Part shown: one piece after another, positions 1-10,600 of the stretch
Position numbering within the stretch: position 1 is the stretch's first letter
Layout: every line of letters begins with the position of its first letter
Assembly: GCA_945898095.1 (NCBI GenBank)
Contig: CAMDHE010000041.1
Coordinates: 1 to 36,487 of the forward strand
DNA length: 36,487 nucleotides
Direction of reading: 5' to 3'
Source: Roseateles toxinivorans
Lineage (GTDB): Bacteria > Pseudomonadota > Gammaproteobacteria > Burkholderiales > Burkholderiaceae_C
Notes under the pieces: model-generated
The model's input: the letters and a program-made list of their open reading frames with translations, nothing else
Told to the model about the DNA's origin: nothing
Databases searched by the model: none
Made by a program: the position numbers and the translations under genes

Positions 1-27
1 GAGTGGCTTGCCCGATTGCTGAAGTAA
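1..27 (+). CDS. Possible C-terminal end of a gene cut by the window edge
   Basis: Reading frame 1 is open from the first base and ends at a TAA at 25-27, giving the tail EWLARLLK. The composition resembles an amphipathic C-terminus, and a repeat that could act as a 3' boundary follows about 50 bp later. Eight codons cannot identify a protein or prove coding, so this is only a possible gene end entering from the left. Confidence 0.25.
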   Translation, partial: EWLARLLK

Positions 28-76
28 AACGATCCGTAGCAGCCAGGACGAAAGCTTATTCTGGTAACAGCTCGAT

Positions 77-151
77 CCCCGTTCGTCCTGAGCTTGTCGA
101 AGGATCTTGCCCGTTCAAATCGGCCCTTCGACGGGCTCAGGGCGAACGGGG
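77..151. repeat. REP-like inverted repeat (27-nt arms)
   Basis: Arm 1 (77-103) and arm 2 (124-151) are near-perfect reverse complements: 27 nt with three mismatches around a loop of about 20 nt. The core reads TTCGTCCTGAGCTTGTCGAA in the first arm, with the inverse TTCGACGGGCTCAGGGCGAA in the second. Closely similar palindromes are, to my knowledge, scattered in many copies between genes in proteobacterial genomes. This copy lies beyond the lexA 3' end and may act as an RNA-stabilising or transcription boundary hairpin. No transposase is linked to it here. Confidence 0.8.
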
Positions 152-173
152 GAGGAATTTCTGGCGATTTGAG

Positions 174-198
174 AAAAATGCCTCGGCGCGACCAAGGC
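174..198 (-). terminator. Intrinsic terminator of lexA
   Basis: Read on the minus strand, the stem GCCTTGG / CCGAGGC (7 bp with one G-U pair) encloses the loop TCGCG and is followed by ATTTTTCTC. The hairpin starts about 20 nt past the lexA stop codon, which is the expected place for a Rho-independent terminator. Confidence 0.7.
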
Positions 199-217
199 GA
201 AAGCATCTTCGCCACAC

Positions 218-913
218 TCAGCTGAATATCTGCTTGCGAATCAGCCCGACGGCCAGGCCTTCGAGTGAAAAGCTTTCATCGCCATTGGCGATCTGGATCG
301 GCGCAAAATCGGGGTTTTCGGCCAGCAGTTCGATACCGGTGCGGCCACGTTTGAAGCGCTTGACGGTGACTTCATCGCCGATGCGGGCGACGACGATCTG
401 TCCGGTTCTGGCTTCGCTGGCCTTGCGCACTGCCAGCAGATCACCGTCCATGATGCCGACACCGCTCATGCTCATGCCGCGCACTGTCAGCAAGAAGTCG
501 GGCGGGCTGGAGAACATGCTTGCGTCCAGCGTATAACTTTGCTCGATATGCTCGGTCGCCAGGATCGGATGGCCTGCAGCGACGCGGCCGACCAAGGGCA
601 AGGTCAACTGCGCCAGCCCGGCCATCGGCAGCGAAAATTGCCTGCCAAAGGCGGCGCGTGCATCGCGTGCGATGTTCACGGCGCGCAATGTGTCAGACTT
701 CAGCCTGATGCCGCGTGAGGTGCCGCCGACCAACTCGATCACGCCCTTGCGGGCGAGTGCCTGCAAATGCTCTTCAGCCGCGTTGGCCGAGCGGAAGCCG
801 AGTTCGGTGGCGATCTCGGCGCGGGTCGGCGGCGCGCCGGTGCGTTCAATCGCATCGCGAACCAGGTCGAGAATTTGTTGCTGTCGGGCGGTGAGTTTGG
901 GGCTGTCGTCCAC
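218..913 (-). CDS. lexA: LexA repressor (SOS regulator, self-cleaving protease)
   Basis: LexA represses SOS DNA-repair genes. When RecA-ssDNA filaments form, it cleaves itself and the regulon is induced. The N-terminal winged helix-turn-helix covers about residues 1-70. The self-cleavage bond is Ala113-Gly114 in VGRVAAGHP. The S24 protease domain has the nucleophile Ser148 in RGMSMSG and the general base Lys185 in EVTVKRF. At 231 aa it is about 30 residues longer than the E. coli protein, mostly in the linker at about 72-105. The start is GTG at 911-913, preceded by a GAGG ribosome site seven bases upstream; no in-frame ATG fits better. Two LexA boxes lie directly upstream, so autoregulation is expected. 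The gene is followed by its own intrinsic terminator, so it is probably monocistronic. Confidence 0.97.
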   Translation of the reverse strand: MDDSPKLTARQQQILDLVRDAIERTGAPPTRAEIATELGFRSANAAEEHLQALARKGVIELVGGTSRGIRLKSDTLRAVNIARDARAAFGRQFSLPMAGLAQLTLPLVGRVAAGHPILATEHIEQSYTLDASMFSSPPDFLLTVRGMSMSGVGIMDGDLLAVRKASEARTGQIVVARIGDEVTVKRFKRGRTGIELLAENPDFAPIQIANGDESFSLEGLAVGLIRKQIFS

Positions 914-936
914 GGATGTTCCTCAGGTTCAAAGTT

Positions 937-954
937 ACTGAATATTTATCCAGT
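937..954. promoter_or_regulatory. LexA box 1 (ACTG-N10-CAGT)
   Basis: The site fits the CTG-N10-CAG SOS-box pattern of beta- and gammaproteobacteria, with an AT-rich core (AATATTTATC) and an extra matching A/T pair outside. It lies 24 bp upstream of the lexA start codon, overlapping the probable lexA promoter. It should bind a LexA dimer and mediate autorepression. Confidence 0.85.
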
Positions 955-956
955 GG

Positions 957-972
957 CTGTATTTTCATCCAG
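957..972. promoter_or_regulatory. LexA box 2 (CTG-N10-CAG)
   Basis: CTGTATTTTCATCCAG is a second SOS-box match, 19 bp (centre to centre) from box 1, the arrangement expected of a double lexA operator. Its right edge touches the AGGA ribosome site of the divergent asparaginase gene, whose ATG is at 984. Repression at this box may therefore affect both genes. Confidence 0.8.
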
Positions 973-983
973 GATTGAGAAAA

Positions 984-1922
984 ATGCAAAACAAAGGCGA
1001 TTTGATCGTGATTCTGGGCACTGGCGGCACGATTGCCGGCACCGCGGCCGACCCAGGCGACAACGTCGGCTACAAGGCGGCGCAGCTCTCGGTCGAGCAG
1101 TTGATTGCCTCGCTGCCAGGCCTGGCAGGTCGTCGGCTGGAAACCGAGCAGGTCGCCCAGATCGACAGCAAGGACATGGATTTCGCCACCTGGCAGCAGC
1201 TGGCCGAAAAACTGGCGCAACATCTGGCGCGGCCCGAGGTCAGCGGCATCGTCATCACCCATGGCACCGACACGCTGGAAGAAACCGCTTATTTTTTGCA
1301 GCGGTTGCTCAATCCGGTCAAGCCGGTGGTGATCACTGCGGCAATGCGGCCAGCCACTTCCTTGCAGTCCGATGGGCCGCAGAACCTGCTCGATGCAGTT
1401 GCCGTCGCGGCACAAGCGCACGTGGCCGGGGTGCTGGTCGCCTTTGCAGGCGCGATCCATTCAGCCGAACAGGTGCGCAAGGTGCACAGCTATCGGCTCG
1501 ACGCTTTTGCTTCGGCCGAAGGCAGCCGACTCGGCGTGGTGGAGGAGGGCATCGTCCGCTGGCTGGCAAGGCGGCCATCAGCGCCTGCTGCCCTGGGTCT
1601 GGCGCGGATTAGCCGGCCCGCAGCGCAATGGCCGCGAGTCCAAATCGTGATGAACCATGTCGGCGCTGACGGCGCGGTGGTCGAGGCTTTGCTGGCCCAG
1701 GGCGTAGATGGCCTGGTGGTCGCCGGCACCGGCAATGGCAGCGTTGCCAGTCCGCTTGAGGCCGCTTTGCGGCAGGCGCATGAGCAGGGCGTGGCGGTGC
1801 TGCGCAGCACCCGCTGCGATGCCGGGCCTGTCAGCGCGGCCGCTGATGCGCTGCCGAGCGCAGGTTCGCTGAGCCCGGTGAAGGCCCGCATCGAGTTGCT
1901 GCTGACCCTGCTGGCCGACTAG
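984..1922 (+). CDS. Asparaginase (cytoplasmic, L-asparaginase family)
   Basis: Hydrolyses L-asparagine to aspartate and ammonia. The family's two threonine motifs are present: GTGGTIAG, with the nucleophile at Thr16, and THGTDTLEE, with the Thr95-Asp96 pair. The flexible-loop tyrosine of VGYKA is also kept. There is no signal peptide, so a cytoplasmic enzyme is expected, although the VGYKA-type loop resembles type II enzymes. The length of 312 aa is normal. The ATG at 984 is chosen because AGGA at 971-974 sits nine bases upstream; an in-frame TTG at 975 has no such site. The gene diverges from lexA, and its 5' region overlaps LexA box 2, so SOS control is possible but unproven. A short terminator follows. 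Confidence 0.92.
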   Translation: MQNKGDLIVILGTGGTIAGTAADPGDNVGYKAAQLSVEQLIASLPGLAGRRLETEQVAQIDSKDMDFATWQQLAEKLAQHLARPEVSGIVITHGTDTLEETAYFLQRLLNPVKPVVITAAMRPATSLQSDGPQNLLDAVAVAAQAHVAGVLVAFAGAIHSAEQVRKVHSYRLDAFASAEGSRLGVVEEGIVRWLARRPSAPAALGLARISRPAAQWPRVQIVMNHVGADGAVVEALLAQGVDGLVVAGTGNGSVASPLEAALRQAHEQGVAVLRSTRCDAGPVSAAADALPSAGSLSPVKARIELLLTLLAD

Positions 1923-1942
1923 AAGCCCGAGCCGGGTTTTTT
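1923..1942 (+). terminator. Short intrinsic terminator after asparaginase
   Basis: Just after the asparaginase TAG, AGCCCG and CGGGTT form a 6-bp stem (one G-U pair) with loop AGC. It is followed by a run of T residues that overlaps the stop codon of the convergent yheS gene. It is small but correctly placed to end plus-strand transcription. Confidence 0.6.
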
Positions 1943-3911
1943 AATCCTCGGTCGCGTGGATCAGGTCGACCTCGGCGCTCAGTTCCAGCCAGCGCAGTTC
2001 TGCCGCAGCCAGCAGGTCGTGGATGCTTTTCAGGCGTTTGCCATGCTCGGCAATTTGCGTCGGTGTGCTTGATGCAGCCGCCAGTTGTGCCTCCACGGCG
2101 CTGCGCTCGTCGGCGAGTTGGTTGAGACGCAAGTCGATGGCATCCATCTCGCGACGCAAAGGCTTGGTTTGCTCGGCCAGACGTTGGCGAGCCTGCCCGC
2201 TGGCCTTGCGATCAGGCGCGACCGGCGCGGTTGCAGCTTGTGGCGCGGCCGCCTTGGCAAAACCGGCTTTGGCGTTCTTCTTGGCGGCATCCTTGGCTGC
2301 TTTGGCAGCTTCCTTTGATTGCTCGAGCAGCCATTTCTGGTAATCGTCCAGATCGCCGTCGAAAGGTGCAACCACGCCCTTGGCGACCAGCCAGAACTCG
2401 TCGCAGACTTCGCGCAGCAGGGCGCGGTCATGGCTGACCAGCATCACCGTGCCTTCGAATTCGTTCAGCGCCATCGACAGCGCCTCGCGCGTCGTCAGGT
2501 CCAGATGGTTGGTCGGCTCGTCAAGCAGCAGCAGGTTCGGACGCTGCCAGACCAGCATCGCCAGCACCAATCGGGCTTTCTCGCCGCCTGAGAGGCTGCC
2601 GACTTCCTGGTTGACCATCGCGCCGACAAAGCGGAACTGGCCGAGGAAGTCGCGCAGCTCCTGTTCGCGCGCGTTCGGGCTGCATTCCTTGGCCAGCCGC
2701 ACCATATGCGAGAGCGGCCCTTCATCAGGGCGCAGGACATCCATTTCCTGCTGGGCGAAATAACCGATCTGCAGGCCCTTGCCTTCGGTGATCTTGCCGC
2801 CCAGCGCCTTGTTCATGCGCGCGACCGTTTTCACCACCGTCGATTTGCCCTGACCGTTGGCACCGAGAATGCCGATGCGCTGACCCGCCAGCACCGAGCG
2901 GTTGATGCCGCTCACGATGATGTTCTGCCTGCCGTCTTCAGCTTCATAGCCGCAGGCGACTTCGTCGAACATCAGCATCGGATTGGGCAGATTGAGCGGC
3001 TCGCGGAATTCAAACGAGAAGTCCGAAGCTGCCAGCACCGGCGCCAGCCGTTCCATCCGCTCCAGCGCCTTGACCCGGCTTTGCGCCTGCTTGGCCTTGC
3101 TGGCCTTGGCCTTGAAGCGGTCGATGAACTTTTGAAGGTGCTCGATGCGGTCCTGCTGCTTGCCAAAGGCCGCAGCCTGCAAGACCATGCGCTCGGCACG
3201 CATCTGTTCGAAAGCGGTGTAGTTGCCGCCATAGCGCATCAGCTTGGCGTCGTCCAGATGCAGGGTGACGCGGGTGATCGCGTCGAGAAATTCCCGGTCA
3301 TGGCTGATGATGATCAGCGTGCCTTCATAGCGCTCCAGCCAGGCTTCCAGCCAGACCAGGGCGTCGAGGTCCAGGTGATTGGTCGGCTCATCAAGCAGCA
3401 TCAGATCGGCCGGACACATCAGCGCCCGCGCCAGTTGCAAGCGCATGCGCCAGCCGCCCGAAAAGCTGTTGACTGGCCAGTCGACCTGTTCGCCCTTGAA
3501 ACCCAAGCCCATCAGCAGCGCCTGAGCGCGCGGTCTGGCGTCAAAAGCGCCGGCATCGCTGAGCATTGCGTGGGCATCGGCCATCGCGTGGCCATCTTCT
3601 TCGGCCTCGGCCTTGTCCAGCGCCATTCTGGCTGCCATCAAGCGGTTGTCGCCTTCCAGCACATAGTCGGTGGCCGGCATTTCGGTCTCGGGCATGTCCT
3701 GGGCGACCTCGCCGATCGTCCATTGGCGCGGGATTTCAGCCTCGCCCTTGTCGTTTTGCAGGCGATTCGTCAGCATCGCGAACAGGCTCGACTTGCCGGC
3801 GCCGTTGCGCCCGACCAGGCCGATTTTCTCGCCCGGCTGCAGCGTGACGCTGGCGTCGTCGAGGACGACTTTGGTGCCACGTCGCAGCGTGATATTGCGC
3901 AGCGTGATCAT
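1941..3911 (-). CDS. yheS: ABC-F family ATPase, YheS type
   Basis: A soluble twin-ATPase protein of the ABC-F family, whose members act on ribosomes; the exact role of YheS is not firmly settled. Two nucleotide-binding domains are visible. NBD1 has Walker A GRNGAGKS (34-41), signature FSGGWRMRLQLA (about 150-161) and Walker B LLDEPTNHLD. NBD2 has GANGQGKST (350-358), LSGGEKARL (about 440-448) and LLLDEPTNHLD. They are separated by the charged linker (about 235-300) that in ABC-F proteins contacts the P-site tRNA. A coiled-coil C-terminal extension (about 530-656), preceded by an Ala/Lys-rich stretch, and the overall match to E. coli YheS favour YheS over Uup. There are no membrane segments. 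The ATG overlaps the prmB stop by 4 bp, indicating translational coupling. Confidence 0.93.
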   Translation of the reverse strand: MITLRNITLRRGTKVVLDDASVTLQPGEKIGLVGRNGAGKSSLFAMLTNRLQNDKGEAEIPRQWTIGEVAQDMPETEMPATDYVLEGDNRLMAARMALDKAEAEEDGHAMADAHAMLSDAGAFDARPRAQALLMGLGFKGEQVDWPVNSFSGGWRMRLQLARALMCPADLMLLDEPTNHLDLDALVWLEAWLERYEGTLIIISHDREFLDAITRVTLHLDDAKLMRYGGNYTAFEQMRAERMVLQAAAFGKQQDRIEHLQKFIDRFKAKASKAKQAQSRVKALERMERLAPVLAASDFSFEFREPLNLPNPMLMFDEVACGYEAEDGRQNIIVSGINRSVLAGQRIGILGANGQGKSTVVKTVARMNKALGGKITEGKGLQIGYFAQQEMDVLRPDEGPLSHMVRLAKECSPNAREQELRDFLGQFRFVGAMVNQEVGSLSGGEKARLVLAMLVWQRPNLLLLDEPTNHLDLTTREALSMALNEFEGTVMLVSHDRALLREVCDEFWLVAKGVVAPFDGDLDDYQKWLLEQSKEAAKAAKDAAKKNAKAGFAKAAAPQAATAPVAPDRKASGQARQRLAEQTKPLRREMDAIDLRLNQLADERSAVEAQLAAASSTPTQIAEHGKRLKSIHDLLAAAELRWLELSAEVDLIHATED

Positions 3912-4786
3912 GGCTTGGCAGCTTTCTTCATGGATTCCTGGGTCACTAACAACACTTGCTTCTCTCCGGCCGATGTTTCCATCCAGGCCAATTCCAGCTG
4001 CGGGAATGCAGCTTCGAAAAATTCATGCTCGTTGCCGATTTCCAGCAGCAGCACACCATGTTCAGTCAGATGTTCCGACGCTTGCGCCAGCAACTGACGC
4101 ACGAAGTCCATCCCGTCCGCACCGCCGGCGAGCGCCAGCTGCGGCTCGGTCAGGTACTCCTTTGGCAATGTCGCCATCGAACTGGCATTGACATAGGGCG
4201 GATTGCACAGAATCAGGTCGTAGCGGCGCCCTGCGACCGGGGCCAGCCCGTCGCCTTGTGCGAGGTTGATGCGCGCTTGCAAGCCATGCCGGTCGACATT
4301 GATGCGGGCGACTTGCAGCGCCTCGGCACTGAGGTCGACAGCGTCGATCTGCACTTCGGGCCAGGCCAGCGCTGCCAGCACAGCCAGGCTGCCATTGCCA
4401 GTGCATAGATCGAGTACCAGGCTTGTCGATTCGGGCAGCCAGGCGTCGATGCTGGCATCGGCGATCAGCTCGGCGATCAGGCTGCGCGGCACGATCGCGC
4501 GCTCGTCGACATAAAAAGCCACGCCCTGCAGCCAGGCTTCCTGCGTCAAATAGGCAGCGGGTTTGCGGCTGCTGATGCGCAGCTCGATCAGCGCCTCGAT
4601 CCTGGCGAGATCGTCGGCGCTGAGTTCCTGCAGTTCATGTTCAGCCAGCGCATCGAGCGGCAAGCCGAGGCGCCATAGCAGCAGCCAGGCGGCTTCGTCA
4701 AAAGCATTCAAAGTGCCATGCCCAAAAGAAACGCCCGCCTCGGTCAGGCGGGCGGCTTGGGCCTCGATACAGCTCAGCAGGTTCAC
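3908..4786 (-). CDS. prmB: Ribosomal protein uL3 glutamine methyltransferase PrmB
   Basis: S-adenosylmethionine-dependent N5-glutamine methyltransferase expected to modify ribosomal protein L3 (GGQ-type glutamine). The SAM-binding motif LDLCTGNGSLAV and the catalytic NPPYV motif, which positions the glutamine amide, are both present. The N-terminal segment with FGHGT and AYLT matches PrmB rather than PrmC. I place the start at GTG 4784-4786 (GGAAG upstream), giving 292 aa. The frame stays open to a TTG at 4838-4840, which would add 18 residues not expected from the family. It lies between dapD and yheS, with which it overlaps by 4 bp. Confidence 0.9.
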   Translation of the reverse strand: MNLLSCIEAQAARLTEAGVSFGHGTLNAFDEAAWLLLWRLGLPLDALAEHELQELSADDLARIEALIELRISSRKPAAYLTQEAWLQGVAFYVDERAIVPRSLIAELIADASIDAWLPESTSLVLDLCTGNGSLAVLAALAWPEVQIDAVDLSAEALQVARINVDRHGLQARINLAQGDGLAPVAGRRYDLILCNPPYVNASSMATLPKEYLTEPQLALAGGADGMDFVRQLLAQASEHLTEHGVLLLEIGNEHEFFEAAFPQLELAWMETSAGEKQVLLVTQESMKKAAKP

Positions 4787-4860
4787 AACGCTTCCAATGT
4801 GGATGGGGGAAAGCAGGTCGGTTCGGCGCGGCTGCTTCAAGCCGCGTCGGCCTTCAGCGC

Positions 4861-5682
<822 letters not shown>

Positions 5683-5696
5683 GGTGGGCTCTTGAT

Positions 5697-6923
5697 TCAA
5701 AGGGATTGGATATAGGCGGCGATGCGTTGGGCGGCTTCGACGCATTCCGGCGTTTCGGCCACCAGGGCCAGGCGGATGCGGCCGGCGCCGGGGTTCACAC
5801 CATGGGCCTGGCGCGCCAGCAAGCTGCCTGGCAGCACGGCGACATTGTATTGAGCCAGCAGATCGAGGGCGAAGGCGATGTCGTCACCGCCATGCAGATG
5901 GGCCGGAATTGCGGCCCAGAGGTAGAAACCGGCATCGGGCAGGGCCACGTCGAGGTGGCTGGTCAGCAGTGGCGTCACCTGGGCAAACTTGGCGCGGTAT
6001 TTGGCCCGGTTGGCGATCACATGGTCCTCATCGTCCCAGGCCGCAATGCTGGCCGTTTGCACCAAGCCGCTCATCGCGCTGCCATGGTAGGTGCGGTACA
6101 GCAGGAAGCGCTTGATGATGGCGGCGTCGCCGGCCACGAAGCCCGAGCGCATGCCCGGCACGTTCGAGCGCTTGGACAGGCTGGTAAAGGCGATCAGGTT
6201 GCGGAAGTCGCTGCGGCCGAGTTTGGCCGCGGCCTCAAGGCCACCGAGCGGCGCCTCGTCGCGGAAATAGATCTCCGAATAGCATTCGTCCGAAGCGATG
6301 ACGAAGCCGTAGCGGTCCGACAACTCGAACAGCATCTTCCATTCGTCCAGCGGCATCACCGCGCCGGTCGGGTTGCCCGGCGAACAGACATAGAGCAGTT
6401 GCGTGCGGGCCCAGGTGGCGGTGTCGATTTCGTCCCAGTTGGCGGCAAAGTTCCGGGCCGGATCACTGTTGGCAAAAGCGGTCTGGGCGCCGGCCAGCAG
6501 CGCTGCACCTTCATAGATTTGATAAAAAGGATTCGGGCAGACGACGGTGGCGCCCGGTCTTGTCGGGTCAATTACCGTCTGCGCCAGGGCAAACAAGGCT
6601 TCACGCGAACCATTCACCGGCAGCAACTGGCTGGCCGGGTCGAGTTGCAGGCCGTATCGGCGGTGCAACCAGGCAGCGATCGATTCACGCAAGGCCGGGG
6701 TGCCGGCGGTGGCCGGATAGCTCGAAAGCCCCTGCAAACCGGCCAGCAAGGCATCCTCAACCAGCTTGGGCGCCGGATGCTTGGGCTCGCCGATGCCCAG
6801 GCTGATCGGCCTGAAGGCCGGGTTCGGCACGATGCCGGCAATCAGCTCCTTGAGCCGCTCGAACGGGTAGGGGTGTAGCTTGTCGAGCAGCGGGTTGTGC
6901 GCTGATGCGGGCAGATTGATCAT
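5697..6923 (-). CDS. dapC: Succinyldiaminopimelate aminotransferase DapC
   Basis: PLP-dependent class I/II aminotransferase that transfers an amino group from glutamate to N-succinyl-2-amino-6-ketopimelate, the step after DapD. Visible fold-type I features are the [11 protein letters not shown]-terminal substrate motif, SPGNPTGAV, the PLP-contacting [10 protein letters not shown], and the Schiff-base lysine Lys251 in [10 protein letters not shown] followed by GMRSGF. The 408-aa length is standard for the proteobacterial DapC branch. Its position 14 bp upstream of dapD supports dapC over other aminotransferases. queF lies 15 bp downstream of the minus-strand promoter side (6939) and is read in the same direction, so queF and dapC could be cotranscribed. 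Confidence 0.94.
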   Translation of the reverse strand: MINLPASAHNPLLDKLHPYPFERLKELIAGIVPNPAFRPISLGIGEPKHPAPKLVEDALLAGLQGLSSYPATAGTPALRESIAAWLHRRYGLQLDPASQLLPVNGSREALFALAQTVIDPTRPGATVVCPNPFYQIYEGAALLAGAQTAFANSDPARNFAANWDEIDTATWARTQLLYVCSPGNPTGAVMPLDEWKMLFELSDRYGFVIASDECYSEIYFRDEAPLGGLEAAAKLGRSDFRNLIAFTSLSKRSNVPGMRSGFVAGDAAIIKRFLLYRTYHGSAMSGLVQTASIAAWDDEDHVIANRAKYRAKFAQVTPLLTSHLDVALPDAGFYLWAAIPAHLHGGDDIAFALDLLAQYNVAVLPGSLLARQAHGVNPGAGRIRLALVAETPECVEAAQRIAAYIQSL

Positions 6924-6938
6924 GGTTCTTGTGCGGTC

Positions 6939-7370
6939 TTAGCCTTGCATGCCCGAAGCGAAGCCATGCGCCGGCAACTCGACGCGCGGCTGCGGTTGCC
7001 AGCCTGCTTGGCGATGTTCGACCACCAGATTGGTATAGATGCCGCCGCGCACATACCATTTGGCGGTGATGCGGATGAAGCGGGGCTGCGCCACGGCGAC
7101 GATGTCATCGAGGATCGTATTGGTCACTTTCTCGTGGAAAGCGCCTTCATTGCGGTAGCTCCAGAAATACATCTTCAAGCTCTTCAGCTCGATGCATTGC
7201 TGGTCGGCAATCATGTCGATGGTGAAATGGGCGAAATCGGGCTGGCCGGTCAGCGGGCAATGGCAGGTGAACTCAGGCACCTGGAACTGGATCACATAAT
7301 CGCGCTGCGGCGCCGGATTCGGGAATACCAGCAATTCCTTGCTTGGTGCCGAAGGCGGATTGGCAGGCAT
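6939..7370 (-). CDS. queF: NADPH-dependent 7-cyano-7-deazaguanine reductase QueF (short form)
   Basis: Reduces the nitrile preQ0 to the amine preQ1 in queuosine tRNA-modification biosynthesis. The unimodular QueF signature is present: [15 protein letters not shown], carrying the thioimide-forming Cys (second Cys) and the proton-donor Asp, then [21 protein letters not shown]-like substrate motif residues. I choose ATG 7368-7370 (143 aa) because AGGA lies eight bases upstream and the protein then begins near the family start. The frame is open back to ATG 7469 and GTG 7490, which would add an Ala/Lys-rich, low-complexity leader of 33-40 residues. No preQ1 riboswitch is evident upstream. Confidence 0.93.
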   Translation of the reverse strand: MPANPPSAPSKELLVFPNPAPQRDYVIQFQVPEFTCHCPLTGQPDFAHFTIDMIADQQCIELKSLKMYFWSYRNEGAFHEKVTNTILDDIVAVAQPRFIRITAKWYVRGGIYTNLVVEHRQAGWQPQPRVELPAHGFASGMQG

Positions 7371-7649
7371 TTCGCGCATCCTGGATGCGGCGGCTTGCTT
7401 GCGCGTATTGCTTGGGGTCTTGCTTGCCGGCTTGGCAAGCGGCTTTGCGGTTTGGTTCATCTTGGCCATCGAAGCGACGCAGGCCGGCACAAGGCCGGCC
7501 TGAGGTTTAATTTGGGGTAATCCCCGATGTTATCATCCAGCCCCGTATGGCGCCCGAAAATGGCGTTTTATTTAAGTAAATCAATGGCTTAGAAGGGGCT
7601 CCCAGGTTTGGGGAGCCTGCCAGGCAAGGGCTGCAAACAAACCGCTTCC
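7371..7649. other. Divergent queF / smc intergenic region with hairpins
   Basis: About 280 bp without a supported gene, holding the promoters of queF (-) and smc-zipA-ligA (+). An 8-bp GC-rich inverted repeat, AGGCCGGC / GCCGGCCT, lies at 7481-7501, and a second hairpin, GGCTCCC / GGGAGCC, at 7597-7617 in the smc leader. The AT-rich stretch TTTTATTTAAGTAAATCAAT near 7566-7585 is a plausible smc promoter area. I cannot assign -35/-10 boxes with confidence. Confidence 0.4.
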
Positions 7650-10600
7650 ATGCGTCTGAATTCGATCAAGCTCTCGGGCTTCAAGTCCTTTGCTGATCCG
7701 ACCGTCTTCCAGTTGCCCGGGCAGCTGGTCGGCGTGGTCGGACCGAATGGCTGCGGAAAATCCAACATCATGGACGCAGTGCGCTGGGTGCTGGGCGAAA
7801 GCCGGGCTTCCGAGCTGCGCGGCGAATCGATGCAGGACGTGATCTTCAATGGCTCGGGCAACCGCAAGCCGGCCAGCCGCGCCAGTGTCGAGCTGGTCTT
7901 CTCCAATGAGGATGCGCGCGCCGGCGGCCAATGGAGTCAGTTTGCCGAGATCGCGGTCAGGCGACTGTTGACGCGCGACGGGTCGTCGAGCTATTTCATC
8001 AACAACCAGGTCGTGCGCCGCCGCGATGTGCAGGACGTGTTTCTCGGCACGGGCCTGGGGCCGCGCGCCTACGCCATCATCGGCCAAGGCACGATCAGCC
8101 GCATCATCGAGAGCAAGCCTGAAGAGCTGCGCATGTTCCTCGAAGAAGCCGCCGGTGTTTCCAAGTACAAGGAACGCCGGCGCGAGACCGAGAACCGTTT
8201 GCGTGACACGCGTGAAAACCTCACCCGGGTTGACGACATCCTGCGCGAGCTCGGCAGCAATCTGGAAAAGCTCGAAAAGCAGGCCCAGGTGGCGTCAAGC
8301 TACCGCAGTTTGCAGGACAGCGGCACGCTCAAGCTGCAGCAGCTCTGGTTCCTGAAACACCGCGACGCCACCGGCGAGCAGGCCAGGGTCAGGCAGGAAC
8401 ATCTCGACGCGGTCAATGCGCTGGAATCCCGCTTGGCCGAATTGCGCCAGGTTGAGGCCGGGCTGGAAACGCTGCGCCAGGCGCATTACGCCGCTGGCGA
8501 CGAGCTGCATGCCTCGCAGGGCCGTTATGCCGAAGCCCAGCTCGAGGTCAGCCGGCTCGAGGAACGCATCCGCTATGTCGTCGAAGGCCGGCAGCGGGTC
8601 GATGCGCGGTTGGTTGATCTGCAAGCCCAGAACCAGCAATGGGAAACCCGCTCGCTGGAAGCTCAGGATGAGCAGGAGAGCATTGCCGAGCAGATCAGCG
8701 TGGCCCAGGAGCAAAGTGAAATCCTCGCCGCCCAGGCCGACGAGCAGGGTCAGGATCTGCCCAATGCTGAAGATTCGCTCAGGGCAGCGCAGGCAGCTGC
8801 CAATGCCCAGCGGCTCGAAGTCGTGCAGGTGCAGCAGCAGATCCAGGTGCTGGCGGCCGAAAGCCGCAGCATCGAAGATCAATCGCGCCAGTTGCGCAGC
8901 CGCCGTGAACGCCTGGCGATCGAGCGCCAAGCGCTGGCGCCGCCGGACGCGCAGGCGTTGGTTGACCTGCAGCGTGCCAGCCATGCCGCTGACGAAAGCC
9001 GCGACCTGAAGGCCGCGCAACTGCACGAGTTGTCGGAACAGTTGCCGCTGCTTGAAGAAGCACGCCGCGTCCAGCAGCAAGAAGCCAACAGCCAGTTGTC
9101 GCGCCGCGCGCAGTTGTCCGCCAAGCTCGATGCTTTGCGTGCGCTGCAGGAAAAAGTCCAGACCGAAGGCAAGCTGCAGCCCTGGCTGGCGCGCCATGGT
9201 CTGGAAAGCCTGGCCGGTTTGTGGACCCGCTTGCAGGTCGAACAAGGTTGGGAGAACGCGCTCGAAGCGGCGCTGCGCGAGCGCATGGGTGCGCTCGAAG
9301 TCGGTCGGCTCGAGACGGTACGCGCATTCGGACAGGATGCGCCGCCCGCCAAGCTGGCGTTTTACTCGAACAATGGCGCGACGGCAGTCGACGCACGCAG
9401 CGCCAGCCTGCCCAGGCTGGCGGCCAGGTTGCGTCTGCATGATGCGGCGCTGCAGGCCATGCTCGAAGAATGGCTGGCGGGTGTCTACAGCGCGGAATCG
9501 ATCGACGCTGCGCTGGCCAGCCGTAACAGCCTGGCTGCAGGCGAGCTGATCATGACTGCCGAGGGCCATGCCGTCAGCCGCTTTGCAGTGAGTTTTTATG
9601 CGCCCGATTCAGCCCAGTCGGGTTTGCTGGCTCGGGCCCAGGAAATCGAACATCTGACCCTGGAACTGCGCGCTCAAAAGCTGATCTCCGAATCGGCTGC
9701 CAGCGACCTGGTGCGCGCCGAGGCCGCTTGTACCGAAGCAACGCTGATTCTGGCGCAGCAGCGGCGCGAGGCTGCCGAGACCCAGAGCCGGGCGCATCAA
9801 TTGCATGTCGAGCTGCTGCGTCTGTCGGCCCAGGCCGATGCCGCCAGCAGTCGGCGTCTGCAACTGGCCGACCTGCTGGCCGAGATCGACACCGAGGACG
9901 AAGCCTTGCAGGAGCGCCGCATCATCGGCGAGGCGCGTTTCGAAGACCTGGACATGCAACTGGCGACCACCCAGGAGCGCCATGCCGAACTTGAAGATGC
10001 GACGCTGCTGGCCGAGCGGCGACTGACCGAAGCGCGCGAGCAATTGCGCGCACTCGAGCGCCGCGCCCAGGAAGCCCAGTACAGCGCCAGGGCCTTGTCC
10101 GCGCGCCAGGCCGAGATGCAGCGCTCGATCGAAACCGCGCAGTCCCAGGTCGAGACCAACCGGCAGTCGATCGCCAGCCTGCAGCGCGAGCTCGATCAGC
10201 TCAATGACGCGGCGGCGCAGGCCGGCCTGCAAGACGCCCTGGCCTTGAAGATGGAGCGTGAGCAGGCCCTGGCCGAGACGCGCAGCGGCTATGACGACCT
10301 GAGCCAGCAGCTGCGCGCGGCCGACGAGCAGCGCCTGAGCTTCGAACGCAGCCTCGACCCCTTGCGTGAGCAGATCGGCAAGCTCGCGCTCGAAGAACAG
10401 GCCGCGCAGCTCGGCGGTGCGCAATATCTGGAACAGCTGAACGCCGCTGGCGTTGACATGGAGGCGCTGGCCCTCTCGATCGAAACTGGTGCGGTCAAGC
10501 TCGCCGGCTTGCAGGGCGAGATCGACCGTATCAACCGCGAGATCACCGCTCTGGGAGCGGTCAATCTGGCCGCCCTCGACGAGCTGACCGCGGCACGCGA

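Noticed and set aside
3-536. 177-codon plus-strand open frame at the left edge
   Set aside because: It crosses the REP-like repeat, the lexA terminator and the lexA 3' end, and has a low-complexity Ser/Arg composition.
2706-4097. 463-codon plus-strand open frame opposite yheS and prmB
   Set aside because: It spans two convincing minus-strand genes and shows no motif; it is a shadow of their codon bias.
7371-7649. preQ1 riboswitch before queF
   Set aside because: The short A-rich tail and compact pseudoknot pattern of preQ1 aptamers is not present; only GC-rich hairpins are seen.
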